DNA from: Stichopus chloronotus
Taxonomy: Eukaryota; Echinodermata; Holothuroidea; Aspidochirotida; Stichopodidae
Direction: 5' to 3'
Length of the DNA stretch: 64,000 bases
Assembly: GCA_021234535.1 (NCBI GenBank)
Contig: CM037840.1
Location: 23,717,559 to 23,781,558, forward strand
Shown here: positions 26,201 through 37,407 of the stretch, in pieces
Numbering within the stretch: position 1 is the stretch's first letter
Layout of the letters: each line of letters opens with the position of its first letter
Notes under the pieces: generated by a model
The model's input: the letters and a program-made list of their open reading frames with translations, nothing else
Told to the model about the DNA's origin: nothing
Databases searched by the model: none
Translations under genes and position numbers: made by a program

Positions 26201-29200
26201 CCTTGTTTACAGCAGACCTGATTGTCCAAGGTTATTTTATCACGACACAGTGATGCTATGTCACTCAGGTTGCAAAAAAAAAGAAGAGGAAACTAGATAT
26301 TGGATTGTTCTGGTGAAAGAAGCTCCGCTAACAGTACATCAGGACTGCGCATCATGGCCTGAGATATAAGTTGTCATGGCAACAGCCAAAACAAATAACT
26401 GAGAAAGAAAGGTTTGCTGACTACTTTAATGAGATCTATTAATCATGGAAAAGTTGATTTGTAGGATAGAAAGGGGAGCACTTACAATGTTCCACAAATC
26501 AATTGATTTTCTCACCATGTGGAAGGGAAAGATGTCATTGGATAGGGAAAATAATCATATGCCTCTAGGCATAAACATTGATCTCCTCTGAAAGCGAAAA
26601 ATAAAGTAATCGAGTTGAGTAAGACATGTACCTGTTTGTCTCGAAGATTCATGATGAAACTCTGCGCCCGCAGGATGTTGAACGGAGAGAGGCGGGGGTT
26701 GAACGGAGAGAGACGGGGCGACTAACGCATGATTTGTTGCAGCAGACGTCCTAAACATACGAAAATGACATGTACAACATTAATGAGGTGACAACAAAGC
26801 AATAGAATATACAGATACGGAAACTGAACCATGATCCAAGAGAGAGAACTCTGCACAAACGATTGATATGAAGAATGCTATCCTGAACAAGATAAACTGG
26901 TACATGCATTTATAAAGAAACGAAAACTTCAAGGAGTAGGTGAGTCGATAACAACAGTGGATCACACTCTGCGCCAGAGTTTTACCTGGAGGATTCTGAG
27001 AGGCGGTTGGGGTGCTTTGCAAGTGTAGCATAAATGCTACCTTGGGTTTGGGGTCTGAGGGGAGGGGGTGCCTTTCAGAAAGTTTTGCTCCCAATGTCAG
27101 AGGTCTGAAACTTTGAATGAATTTTAGCTTTGCAAAATTGCAAATTTCTGAAAATTGAATTCACACCAGAAAGCCAAAAGGCTTTGTGATTCCTTGCTAC
27201 ATGGTTATATTACAACAAACATGAATTATTCACATGACAAGTATAAGATCAACTGCAGTTACTTTTCTTGATACACCACAAGCCTTTAACCCAAAATGAC
27301 CTTTATTTTGGTGACCTAAAATGACCGCGACATTTGATGTCCACCAAAAGCAATAGGGATCACCTACCCAGGCCACACAACCCACACATCAAGTACAGTA
27401 TGAGTATGACATCAGTCAACATTATCTCTGAGCTCCAAGAAACACACAGTAATCAATGCTGCTTCTAGTCTTGCCTGTTGTTAGTTGAATCAAATAACTC
27501 AACCTTACCTCATCTGAACTCAGCTTGTCTGCCATATTTACCTCAAAATTCTTCATAAACGACCAGAATGTTCTTGGGTCTCCATCGTATGGTGGACTTT
27601 CTGCATTAGGTAATTCCAACGCTAATTTGAAACTCAATTTCCTCCTTTAACTTTTTCAATGCTTCCTCCCTCTCCTCAGTATAATGCTTTTGGCATTCCA
27701 ACATCCAGCTTTCTGCTTGCTCAAATGCTTCATCAGACAACAGCCCAGCCAGATCAGCATGAACCTCTTCCATTGCCTCAAATTGGCGCTCTACCTTTTG
27801 CAAAATTTCCTTTATCGACTCTGCGATAATTTCTTCCTTGTTACAAGTAGCTTTTAACACACTCAAAGTCCTCGTAAGTTGACCCTAAGTTATGATTTCT
27901 CCTCAATATTTTTGCCTCCTCCATCCTTTCCAACATTGTGAAATATGATTGAAAGCACTCCAATTTGATTGTTAAGAAACCTTGTTCTGCTACCAGCAGT
28001 TCCTCTGGGTATTGATATCATCCAAATAAATGACAGAACAGGTGGTATTTTATTTTCCTCATTTTTTTATGAACCCATTAACATTCCAATGCATTGAAAT
28101 AATGCCACCTTGTCTCTCTGACCCCATGACCCCCCATACCAAGACTATCTCTCTGGACAATTTATTGGAGGCCCCTCACACTAGAAGTTACTCACTAAGT
28201 TACAAATGCAGTACTGTAGGGAGCAATCCCATTGAGTTAACTGTGTGTGAGGGAACCAATAGTAATTTTGCACAATGTAGCCCCATATGCATTTGTACAG
28301 TAGTTTATAATAACCACAATAATGGTGTTTAGGCTATTATAATTGTTTTATAGTGAAAAATTATCCCTTCCTCTCTATTGATAAGCATTAAATTTCACAG
28401 GGTCGTGAACCTGTTAATAACAGACAACCTTATCAAGTTTAAAACAAATCTGACCCACGGATAAGGAACTATGGCAGTTTTAACATTTTTTATGTTTTAC
28501 CCCATAACCTCATTAATATGCAAGATTTGGACACCAAAAACAATAGGGATCATCTACTCAATATGGGCAACCTACATGCCAAAAAAGAAATTACTCAGAG
28601 TTACCCTTCTTGAGATAGAGTGTTTACGAGCAACCGTCACGCACACACACGCGCGCACACACACATACACACACGACATCAGGACTGCATAGATTCCCCT
28701 GCCTACGGCAAGGAATCAAAAATGGGAATCAATTCAAATTAAGAGAATGGAACAGAGAAGAGAAAGTTGCCAGACTTACAGAATGGTAAAACCTTCTCTT
28801 CGCATTCACAATATGGATTGCTTTCACAAAATCTTCAGCTGTATACAGTACTTCTTATCCTCTTCAAATATTGAGTTTTCAGACAAATCCTGCTTGAAAG
28901 CAACTTTTTCACAATGACTCCCCGGATTGCATTTAGGGATGCCGCATCTGGGTCAAAGATTTGATCATATCTACTAAGAATTACCAAAGAACAGTTTGGG
29001 GGATTTATCTACAACAACATGCTGGGACGGGATCCAGCCATATTGGTGTTATCTACCAGATCCATACAATCAAATAGTTTGAACGTTCTTAGTGTGTACT
29101 GTAGATTAAACTACCATGTACCCTCTAATAAATGCCCCTCTCTAATAGATCTGTTATCCTCTTCACTCCCTTCCTTGATGTTTTTGTTACATTGCATGTA

Positions 29201-32200
29201 CATGAACTTGTAAACTCATGAGAAAGCAGTAACATGAAGTAGTCCTAACTCATTGCCAACACATCGCTTCTAGTCCTACATCTTTACCACAAAAGACTGT
29301 TTGTTTTTTTTTTTTTTTGGCACAATTTTGGTGATGTCAAATCATACTATTACATTTCGTGAATCTATAGCTTCTTCATTGGTAGGTCAGGAGTTGCAGT
29401 TGGATTACATAGGGATGCAAACATTCACTGAGACCGCTAGCCTATCCAAATGGCCTTATATGAAATCCTAAATTCAACACAAGACAACTCGGCTCTAATA
29501 AACACCCCGTTTCACCTTCATGAAAATTTCATGCCCCTGACTCTGAGTAGTTTAAGACAGTACAGTCATTTGCTTGCAATGCTCCAGTAAAGTCAAGACC
29601 ATCTAAATTGTTTCATGATGTTTTTACAAACATGAACTTACCCATAATGCTGTCTTTTAATCCATTTTTTAAGGTTACGGTTTTCCTCTTGGAGTTGATG
29701 GTACTTCTGTCTGTATTTTACGGCAATTTCACCCCTCCTATGTGAGAAAAAGAATAACCTACTTTAAAGATTAAAATGTATCCACAATGATAGCAAAATT
29801 GCAGTCTGTACAGTAAGTTGATCCTCTAATGATTTAGGCAATAGTTCGCATCAGGGTTTTAGCCACGCTGCCCCGTAGCCGGCACTGATGTTTGCATACC
29901 GGCATAGAGAGCAAATCACAGGACTACAGGCTGGCAAAAAATTTTAATGAAAATTTTAGTGTCTGAAAATTCATGGAAATAATATTCTTCTACAAAATTT
30001 AACTCTAAAATAGGAAAAGCGTTTACAATTTGCCATTCCAGTATATTTCAAGGAAGAGCTGGTCACCCCTTCTCCCAGGGCGGTCCTCACACTACACTAA
30101 ACTGCTTATAATTAGCATAATAAGTCAAATTTCACGTCCAATAGTTATGAAAACTGTCGATTTTTTAATGTAATTTTTACCCTGACTTTTACTGGCTGTG
30201 TGCATATACAGTACTAATGAGAAAGTGCCTGTGTAAGTGTTATTTAGTCACTCATTCATATTCCTTTGTACTGTATGTAACACATGGGGATCCTCTTAGT
30301 TTGACCAGTTGTCATTAGTATGTGAAGGAAACTTGACAGGTTTAGTGACATTTTAGTGAACTTTACGATACAACTAAATGTGCCTGTTTAAATTAACATA
30401 CCTAGAAACTGATTGCAAACATTGTCCATGTAACATCACTGGCCACTGGTTCATAACAAAAGAAATCTACTGTACTGTCCACTATACTCTATATGGTGGA
30501 AGGCCAGTTTGTAGTGTGGCTTGGGTGTGGAGGCTGGGGAAGTCACAGTCCTAGGAGCAGTTTCTTAGGGGTCAAAAGCGTAAAGGGGCACCTGCTGGAG
30601 CCTATTTTCATCCAAAAATTTTTGGCGTGTTCCGTGCCAGTCGATGGTGGCTCTCCGCTTAGATACTGTGGTCTTCCGGCAATTAGAGGAAGCGTGTAAA
30701 TGGTGGTGGACAGGGGTAAGACTCAGTAGCAGTTGTTTCAAGTTTGCAAGTAACAAAACAGATTTATGGAAATAAGAAAGGTCTACGGGAAAATAAATAG
30801 TGTTTTAAGATGGTGCTGCGATTGACTAACACCAATTGAATATTATGTGAATCTACATAAAATTGATAAAGCTATGAGATGAAGGGCTGGAATTACTGTG
30901 AAATAATTTAGATTCAAAAACCTTGAAATTTTAAACTGTTGCTACCGTACAGTCTAGATGTGAGTTTTATGATTGGACAATATGAAGCACATTGAAATTT
31001 CTGGCTAGGTAAGAGAAATTAATCCGGTATGAATTACAGAATGAACCAGCCACATGTTCATGGTGATACTGTACTTACTCTTTAACAGTATTTACCAATT
31101 TCCTATACTTCCTCGTCAGGTGCACTAATTTTTGCTCAAGTTCTGTCAAAGCAATGGGAAAAATGGTAAAGGAAACAGCAACTTGGAAATAAATGTGACT
31201 ATCAATAATGGCACACTTGAACTTGAGTCAAGTGTGTTTTTAGTAAATAAAGAAAAATAGATAAAAGATAAGAAAATAGATACGTAGTAAATTCAGTTAC
31301 TTTTGAAACACTTCACAAAGCAGTGGACAAAATGACATTGAGCTCTAAGACAACTACAAATGATTGAGTCACTCGTCACAATTTAACTTTCTTTCATCTA
31401 TACAGCATATTTACTCTGATACAGTAAATGTCCCATAGATCTGAAATTGTCATGATTGAATGAGGGGTGTTTATTGGTAAAATGAACCAGATGTTCTGGC
31501 AAAGAATCTTATCTTATTATTGATAGATGATGTATTAAATAGTATAATTAAAAATCAAGATATTAAAAAAAGTGAGCTCTATCATCGCCATTGGCACTGG
31601 GATAGTGCCACACGTCACATGCTGAAAGACTAAGTTTCAAATCAAACCTGAGACGTATCACTTTGGACGCAGTTTCACTCAGTCAACATTTGTACTGTAA
31701 TATATGTAAGATATATTAGATAACATCCGAGACTAAATTGTTTCTCACTTAACATAAGAACGAAAGAGGCACTAATTTTGGAAACCGAGTAGTAAATGTC
31801 TGGTGGGTAGAGAGATAACACCTGAAAACACTAGTGTATTAAATGTTGTGATATACAAAGTACAGCACATCTTTGCAGGACATTCCTGAGCCATGACATA
31901 AAATGTTAATTTTATTCCCTTAATTTGAAAAGGTAGTTTCCTTTTTGTATTTTGTTATTCTTGAACTACTCAAATTTGCTTAACTTCTTTTGCTTTTTTT
32001 TTTTTTTTGTTTTTTTTGTTGTTTTTTTTTGTTGGTTCAAAAGTCACTGAACCTTGTCACGAAATAAGATCACTGATACTATTGTGGTGTGACTAATACT
32101 GTCATGGTAACGGTTTAAATACAAGACCTCTGCAATACAAACAACATGCTACGAAAGAAAATAATTAACTTGTCAAGGTTATATTTCACATTTTAACTCC

Positions 32201-34399
32201 GAAAGGAAACAAAAGCAGGTAAATGTGAGTGGTACAAGCCGTATGACACAGGTTATTGCAGACTGGACTATTTCAGGTTATAGGGGAATTCAAGTCAAGA
32301 AACATGTCCTCTGACGTCACAAGCCACAGAGATCACGGTCATAATGGCCGCGCCCTTCATATACGTGCATAGTGATAGAAACGCAGTTGAGCGGGAAGTT
32401 TAGACACATCATGTTGCCCATGAGAAGTTCATTTCAAAACGTCAAGAATATGAATGAAAATGGTTTGAAATGGCTTAAATATGTCAGAAGACATGTTCCT
32501 TGACTGGAATTCCCCTTTAAGTTTACACTATCCAACATTTATCATCTCTCAAAAACTGAACTACTGTAGCTAATGAAGATGGGAATTGGATGAATAGGAT
32601 TTTGTTTTCAACCTCTAAAATACATTTTCTTGTACTGTAAATTCTAGACTTACAGTGCACTTAAAATTATGAAAGGTGTCAAATGACACCACCACAAAAT
32701 GTGGGTATGCAAAGTCAAGTATTCTGAAAAATTGTTGGTGAAACTTTAATTCATGTTTGTACAGTAAAACAGTTCAAAGGAATTTAGTGTTTCTAGTACA
32801 GCATGTACTACCCATGTACTGTAGCACCATAGGTCAATACAGAGCCAGCAGCTCAGTTTAATTGCCTTGAAGTTTGGTAGTCTAACATTTATCAACTGGT
32901 CGTAACAAACTACATGCAACATGTTTTCTACTTGTATGATAATGATTCTTGTGAGCGTTATACAATACCAGTGATTTGTTGTGTGTGACACTGCTGGACC
33001 TGATTCAAAAGAAGTGAAAATACATCAGAGGTCGACGAGGAACGAGAGGTTGACAAACTGATGGATGGAGACAAGAGCATCTCTGATGGTGATGTATCAA
33101 GATCCATCGTGATTGCTGCATCGTCCATCTATGACGAGGAATCTGACAAATATATTAAAGGCAAAGACTGAAATTGTAAAGTACTAGTGTTGTAAAATTG
33201 ACCCAGTGAGCAATTAAAAATTCATCAACATTTTAATGAGTTGTGGATTGCTGAGGTTACCGCACTTTAACTTCATCTTCAAATTAAACTATAGCTGCCT
33301 GGAACTGATGTACTAAATACTGTAAGTTGGGAAAGATAATCCAATTATTGCATACCAAACAGATTCACTCCGAGACAGATGGTTAGAAATTCAATTAATC
33401 AAATTAATTAAAAAAATTAATGGTCAAAAAATCAATTAATGAAAGAGTTTTGCAAGTTATGAAAAAGTCAAGAATAACCAAGAATGAGAGCTGTCTGACA
33501 TTAGAGAGACTATTCCCAAAGTAAAGAATTTTGTTCAGAAATAATGTAGGTCGTAGGCTGTGCATCGACAGTGGCCTAACATACAATGTACACTCACTCT
33601 ACGAATGTACGTAGAATTAAAGCGGCAATTACTCTGAATCTCGATACTTCTGGTTGTTTAATGTTCCTTTGTAAGGATTTCCTGGCTATGTTAGGAACAG
33701 CTCAATTGTGATTGAAGAGATTGACAACGAAAAATAGAGAAGTTTGAATCTGGTTGATGTACTGTCTGATTGATTCCAGTTGATTCTGGTTGGCACAATA
33801 TTAGACTTCTGCCTCTTCAGCTCATTTGCATGCCATCCCTTGTGAACAAGGTAAATGTATTCATTAATGTTAATTAAACAGTTTTGCATCAAGAGTTTCA
33901 AATAATGTGGATGAAAGCATTGTTTATGAGCTACAGTAGGTACCTGTGTGAGGATTAGCTGACTTGAATGATGTTGCTAGATGAATGATAGTGAGCTGGA
34001 ATCGCCTAATAAAGGAATGAAATACTGTACCTTTGAGCTACAGTAATTGAGCAGGTTATCTTCACTTTATTTGGTGGGTTTTAAAATTTTAACACTCATT
34101 AAAGTAAACACGTACCTTTCATGTGACATTCTTCTTTTGTACTTTATGCTGAAGTTGAGAATACTCACAACTGAGATAAAAACCTCATTACGTCTGTCCT
34201 TTAACATCACAGACTTCAATCACAGCAAATAGAAGGAGCTTAAAAACCTTCTGCACAGGGCCCACGAATCAAAATAAAGGATTGAAACATCTATAATTTA
34301 TGCAAGTAATGTGTGCAAAACTGCGTTCAGAAGAACATCTACCTTTCAAAGTTTCAGGCACTTTTTGGTCAATAATTTGCAAAAAAAGACTTATTATAC
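20202..34399 (-). CDS. rbbp8: RBBP8 / CtIP (Sae2/Ctp1 family) DNA end-resection factor, 5' end not found
   Basis: CtIP works with MRE11-RAD50-NBS1 in the nucleus to start resection of DNA double-strand breaks. Exons read 5' to 3' on the minus strand: 34343-34399 (tentative), 31079-31142, 29642-29737, 26632-26750, 24059-25445, 22602-22707, 21062-21209, 20202-20296. All phases match and give about 689 codons. An N-terminal coiled coil (KYRQKYHQLQEENRNLKKWI) is followed by a long disordered, acidic and SP/TP-rich middle with basic patches (KKKRLALKKRNNKK). The C-terminal CtIP/Sae2 domain has FKHKEVVRKHNEREKLKGF, a CxxC (CKQC), the CSRHR motif, TPPSTPEHYW and ERGYI near the end. The SP just before FKHKEVVRK sits where the family carries its key CDK site (inference). 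Human CtIP is 897 residues; the first part, including the tetramerisation region, was not located. Confidence 0.9.
21062..21209 (-). CDS. rbbp8: RBBP8 exon with the CSRHR motif
   Basis: Bounded by TTTGTTTTTCAG and GTAAGC. 49 codons plus one base, entered in phase 0. It carries CSRHRGRYTPPSTPEHYW and FPDTPTC, the most conserved block of the CtIP/Sae2 C-terminal domain (the RHR motif is needed for DNA binding in family members). Confidence 0.92.
21210..22601. repeat. RBBP8 intron with a diverged A-rich minisatellite (about 21190-21935)
   Basis: The block CAGAAATAGAATGAAGCAGA, then AGATGAGTAC and GAACAGAAATGCCAAGGTGA, recurs at about 21330, 21574 and 21730. Smaller GAATGAACAGACAAACC-like units lie between. 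The minus strand has long overlapping open frames (176, 195 and 261 codons) that arise from the repeat and encode Phe/Leu/Ser/Val-rich low-complexity sequence; only the part at 21062-21209 is a real exon. Confidence 0.7.
22602..22707 (-). CDS. rbbp8: RBBP8 exon with the CxxC motif
   Basis: Acceptor ATTTTGACATTCGCAG, donor GTGAGT. 35 codons entered in phase 2. It encodes GSPQFKHKEVVRKHNEREKL and FECKQCAE, aligning with the [20 protein letters not shown] region of vertebrate CtIP. Confidence 0.93.
23648..23935. mobile_element. hAT-like non-autonomous element in an RBBP8 intron
   Basis: The left end GCAGTTGCCAAACTGTGGGA and a right end whose complement reads GTAGGTCCTCAAACTC have the CAG..TTC(C/T)CAAACT form of hAT terminal repeats. 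No transposase frame is present. It is strongly decayed, and the target duplication was not resolved. Confidence 0.45.
24059..25445 (-). CDS. rbbp8: RBBP8 large central exon
   Basis: 461 codons, entered in phase 1 after acceptor CAATCTGACCTGTAG and left in phase 2 at GACCG|GTAAAA. It is disordered throughout, with basic patches near the start, an Asp-rich run, and many SP/TP sites (SPPRR, SPIGRS, TSPGG, SSSPIES, TSPTSEG) typical of the cell-cycle-regulated middle of CtIP. An in-frame TAA lies within three bases of the donor, so unspliced transcripts would end at 24055. Confidence 0.9.
25527..26032. mobile_element. Decayed hAT-like element in an RBBP8 intron
   Basis: The right end GTTGGGAACCACTG (complement CAGTGGTTCCCAAC) is a classic hAT terminal repeat. 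A degenerate partner (TGTGGTTCCGAA) lies at 25527. Between them are two segments ending in ATGCCCC-like motifs and no open frame. Confidence 0.45.
26632..26750 (-). CDS. rbbp8: RBBP8 exon, Pro/Ser-rich linker
   Basis: Acceptor TATGTTTAG, donor GTACATG (weaker). 39 codons, phase 2 in and phase 1 out. Contains a near-duplicate SLSVQPPPLSVQH. Assignment rests on phase: it is the only segment found that joins the coiled-coil exon at 29642 to the central exon without a stop. Confidence 0.75.
26980..27420. repeat. Dispersed repeat fragments
   Basis: 27000-27095 (GGTTTGGGGTCTGAGGGG, GGGGGTGCC) resembles, in reverse, the sequence around 60060-60140 (GGGGGAAACATGCCCCAGAC). 27180-27400 (GATTCCTTGC, CCAAAAGCAATAGGGATCAC) resembles 28430-28730 (ACCAAAAACAATAGGGATCA, GGCAAGGAATC). 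Both look like old multicopy elements. Confidence 0.4.
27422..27905 (-). pseudogene. BEL/Pao-type LTR retrotransposon gag fragment
   Basis: Two overlapping minus-strand frames belong together. 27606-27866 is a charged coiled coil (LTRTLSVLKATCNKEE, then Glu/Lys-rich heptads). 27422-27637 has the core of the BEL gag domain (DUF1759): YDGDPRTFWSFMKNFE, then RLSYLIQLTTGK. In intact elements these lie in one frame in this order, so the junction near 27620 is a frameshift. The fragment stops shortly after the domain core and no protease, reverse transcriptase or LTR was found nearby. It sits in an intron of RBBP8 on the same strand. Confidence 0.65.
28430..28740. repeat. Dispersed repeat copy with a (CA)n tract
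   Basis: Shares ACCAAAAACAATAGGGATCA and GGCAAGGAATC blocks with 27180-27400. A CA-rich run with CG interruptions lies at 28639-28676. Confidence 0.4.
29642..29737 (-). CDS. rbbp8: RBBP8 coiled-coil exon
   Basis: Acceptor TTTTTCTCACATAG, donor GTAAGT. 31 codons, phase 2 in and phase 2 out. Encodes RGEIAVKYRQKYHQLQEENR followed by NLKKWIKRQHYG, comparable to the LQEENKKL region at the end of the CtIP N-terminal coiled coil. Confidence 0.88.
31079..31142 (-). CDS. rbbp8: RBBP8 coiled-coil exon
   Basis: Acceptor TTGCTTTGACAG, donor GTAAGTA. 64 bases, phase 1 in, phase 2 out. Encodes ELEQKLVHLTRKYRKLVNTV with heptad-spaced Leu/Val. Confidence 0.85.
32278..32520. mobile_element. TTAA-flanked MITE, family 3
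   Basis: 34-bp terminal inverted repeats with three mismatches: AGGGGAATTC(A/C)AGTCAAG... at 32282-32315 and complementary sequence at 32483-32516. The right side is followed by TTAA (32517-32520); the left has TTAT, one change from TTAA. 243 bp, no coding capacity, and an internal CpG-containing segment (GGCCGCGCCC). Confidence 0.75.
33004..33171 (+). CDS. Orphan coding-like segment ending in a stop
   Basis: An open frame of 55 codons without an upstream ATG in the first third. It reads SEVDEEREVDKLMDGDKSIS, then DGDVSRSIVIAASSIYDEES and a short Lys/Asp end before TGA. The residue composition looks like real acidic, regulatory-type protein sequence rather than random AT-rich DNA. It lies on the strand opposite RBBP8, inside an RBBP8 intron if the tentative 34343 exon is real. 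It could be the last exon of an unseen gene or a retroposed 3' fragment. No family recognised. Confidence 0.35.
   Translation, partial: FKRSENTSEVDEEREVDKLMDGDKSISDGDVSRSIVIAASSIYDEESDKYIKGKD
34343..34399 (-). CDS. rbbp8: Tentative upstream RBBP8 exon
   Basis: Phase 1 in and phase 1 out, with acceptor ACATACTGTAG and donor GTAGAT. It would place FLQIIDQKVPETLK directly before ELEQKLVHL, extending the coiled coil. Both splice sites are mediocre, so the call rests on phase and coiled-coil continuity. Confidence 0.4.
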
Positions 34400-34805
34400 C
34401 TACAGTATGTTTTTAAATCTTAACTAGTAACATCTTTTGCATACATGCCACAAAGTATGACGGAGAAGTTTGATACACATTGACAATGGGTTGGGACCCT
34501 GACACCATTTTACAAATATACCAGTATGTCCAGCTAGTGTACCTCTAGTGAGATAAAAATTCCAAAGCCACTGAGTCAAAACCTCAAAGGATAAAGTATT
34601 TCAGTGTTTGATAATTTATTTCATTTTTGTTTCTCATTTATTTGACAACTTGTAGTTTGTTGTCTGTACATTAAGCCCAGTCTGACTCATACAAAACACT
34701 TGTGACATTTGTCGCATTCATAATGTGAAATAAGTGTTGTTTTAGGGGTTCTCAGTCTTGGAATGACTGCCCCAGCGACGGATGTTTAACGCAGCGAGAG
34801 AGACG

Positions 34806-35294
34806 TCAGAAAACAGAAGCAAACTTGTCTTTATCAATTTCAGGGAAAAATGTATCACACTCGACATCTGCAAAAACTCTTGTGAGATAAATTCTGTGGC
34901 ATAGTGTTGATTCCATGGAGACCTTACATACAGCTTGACCACCGACTCCCCATACTTCATGTACCTTTGCTTGCATCTCTGGTGTTGAGAGATGATTCAC
35001 AGTTGACTCTAATAAATCAAACAAATAGTGGGAGCCTTCTGGTTTCTCCTGCAAAGATCTACTAAGGACAACATTAATTCCATTCTTCAGGGGCTTAAAT
35101 TTCAGAGGAATAGAAAACCAAGTTTTCTTCCCCATTATGGCAACATTCTGTTTACCATCCGGTGGATTGCCTGATGACATTACATTGAAAGACTACATAT
35201 CTTTTCTGGTAGTCCAAGGTAAAGTACCATTCTGTACTCCTATTCCCATGTTATTGCATGCTGCTGCAATCAAATTGAGCTTCAGGTTGGACAT
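34806..35294 (-). pseudogene. Dihydrofolate reductase retrocopy (broken)
   Basis: DHFR reduces dihydrofolate to tetrahydrofolate. On the minus strand the family order is readable without introns: LNLIAAACNNMGIG, NGTLPW, then an in-frame TAG at 35193-35195, then NVAIMGKKTWFSIP, NVVLSRSLQEKPEGSHYLF, VWGVGGQAV, RIYLTRVFADVECDTFFPEI and DKF. The TAG replaces a Lys codon (the second copy has AAG). An extra codon (CAG) lies before NGT. The frame ends about 25 residues short of a usual DHFR of about 187 residues. Uninterrupted reading across sites where animal DHFR genes have introns indicates reverse transcription of an mRNA. No poly(A) remnant was seen. Confidence 0.85.
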
Positions 35295-35477
35295 TCTTGG
35301 TCGATGCAAATCCAGCGGAAAGTCAGCACACATTAAGTATATATTAAGTACTGTTGTCAACTCATTCATGTCCAAGATACTCTATCAAATGAAAATTCCT
35401 TCAAAATGCAAATGAGATCTCTTCCTTTGGGAGCAACATCCGATAAGCAGCAGAGGAGTATGTTGACCTTACCGTAT

Positions 35478-35670
35478 AACATGGGAATAGGAGTAAATGG
35501 TACTTTACAGTACCTTGGACTATCAGAAAAGATATGAAGTATTTCAACGTAATGTCATCAGGCAATCCACTGAATGGTAAACAGAATGTGGCCATAATGG
35601 GGAAGAAGACTTGGTTTTCTATTCCTCCAAAATTTAGGCCCCTGAAGAAAAGAATTAATGCTGTCCTTCC
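35478..35670 (+). pseudogene. Second, partial DHFR copy in inverted orientation
   Basis: Matches the minus-strand copy (35089-35264) at roughly 92% over about 185 bases by eye, starting at AACATGGGAATAGGAGTA and ending at AATGCTGTCCTT. A five-base insertion (AGTAC) after GGTACTTT shifts the frame before the NVMSSGNPLNGKQNVAIMGK part. It faces the other copy head to head with about 210 bp between the homologous arms, so RNA from either strand could fold into a long hairpin. Confidence 0.8.
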
Positions 35671-37407
35671 CTCAAATCAAGCCACCTGTTGCAGCTACGA
35701 CATTTGTACTGAACTTCTGTATCTCTGATAAATGTGATCATTAACAGGCAGAAGAAATATGAAGCCAAAAAAAAATTATAAAAGTCATCTTCCCTATATT
35801 TCAAAATGGTTTGATTGCAGCACATTTTTTTAATGGGTGTAACGTTATGTTTCCCAGAAAGGTGTTTGGCGCTGTTGCATTTGTTGTGTAAGACCGTAAA
35901 TGTTAAAAAGGAACACAAGTCAAGCACTTCTGCGTGGCCTCAGTTTGTCCTGCTATGTGTGTATGTTGTGTAAACATAACTATAAAAGCGCTCTGTCTCA
36001 TTGCATAGATCTGTCGTGCTGAGTTCAGAAGATAAAAACACTAAAACCATTGGAGATGAAATTGTGCAGGAGCTCTGCGCGAATCATCCATGGGCACTGG
36101 GGTTCATGGGTATGCAGGGCGACTGAAGTGTGCCTAAAAGCAAACTGGCAATAATTCCTGCTAAAGGAATTCTCCACCAACAAAAAAACTACACAAAATA
36201 TATGAGATTCTTTGCCGTTCTATCAGTTAAACATAACTATTTTACCAAACAAAGCTTCCTTAGGTGTGAAATAACGCTTCAAAAGTTGGCCTTCAGCACG
36301 AGCCTGAAAATGTGTGACACAGAACCGACAAAAACCATTTTCCATTTTTTGGAACTCTTCCTGTTTCTGGCAAGGTCTTGGACACAAAAACTCTTTCGTT
36401 CAGAGATAATGAAAACCCTATGAATGTCTACATTTAGTAAGATACTTTCAGTAAGATACATTCCCCAAGATATTAACCTACTAGCCCGTGAAACGAATGG
36501 AGCTGCTATTGCGATAGACATAAAACTTAATTACTTCTTATACTTTAAGACCCACTATACCAAGCAAAGGTAAGCTGTGTAATAAGCTCAAAGGTATTTC
36601 TATCCTTTATTCGTCGGTACCAGTTCAATATCATTCACTGAACAATGTCATTTACGTCAACGAAACCTTAAACAATTATAAAGTTCCGAACAATGCTTTC
36701 AAACGTACAGTACTGTACTGTAGGTCCATGCCACTCCCTGGTGAAACGAAGGTTTTATCACCAAATAAGAGATCAGAACAGTACTGTAACTCACAGCTTG
36801 AGCTAAAAATCAAGGGTAATATTCAATCTAGATTTGTCGGTACTACGTCACAACCGATTGACTTCTAGCAACAGGCTTGTACCTCGAATATTTACTAAAA
36901 TAATTCATTTTGTGAATTCTTTAATATATTTCCTGAAAATAAGAACAATGACTTGTCAACAATAATGTTTGCATGTTTTTAAGACACTTAAGAAACGATG
37001 GTGGAGAATTCCTTTAACTTGCTTGGTTGTTGTGAATATACTGGACATCTTGGTTAGCCATGGAGGCAACCGGGGCATTTGTCTATGTGGGTATCATAAG
37101 CAATAACAATCAACAAAGCTTGTTTTCAATATTTTCTTCACAACATTTTCCTTGTTCTCCCTCATTCATTTTGTTTCCCTGAAGATTTCAAGGTTTTTTT
37201 CCCCCCACAAAATGTGTTCAGACATGCAGGAGCGTTGCAGATTTTCCATGAACCAGTTTCGGAAGGTTTGCAAGGTTTTCCAACTATGTGGTCTTCCTCA
37301 TCAAACTGAAATGATCAAAGTTCTATCCATGTGATCTATCACATTACACAGTGTCATTATATACAGTATGTAAAAATATACAGCAATATAAAAAAGATCA
37401 TTTCACT
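35671..37407. other. Non-coding stretch, no gene supported
   Basis: AT-rich sequence. TATAAAAG at 35981 resembles a TATA box but no transcript unit was found beside it. Confidence 0.35.
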
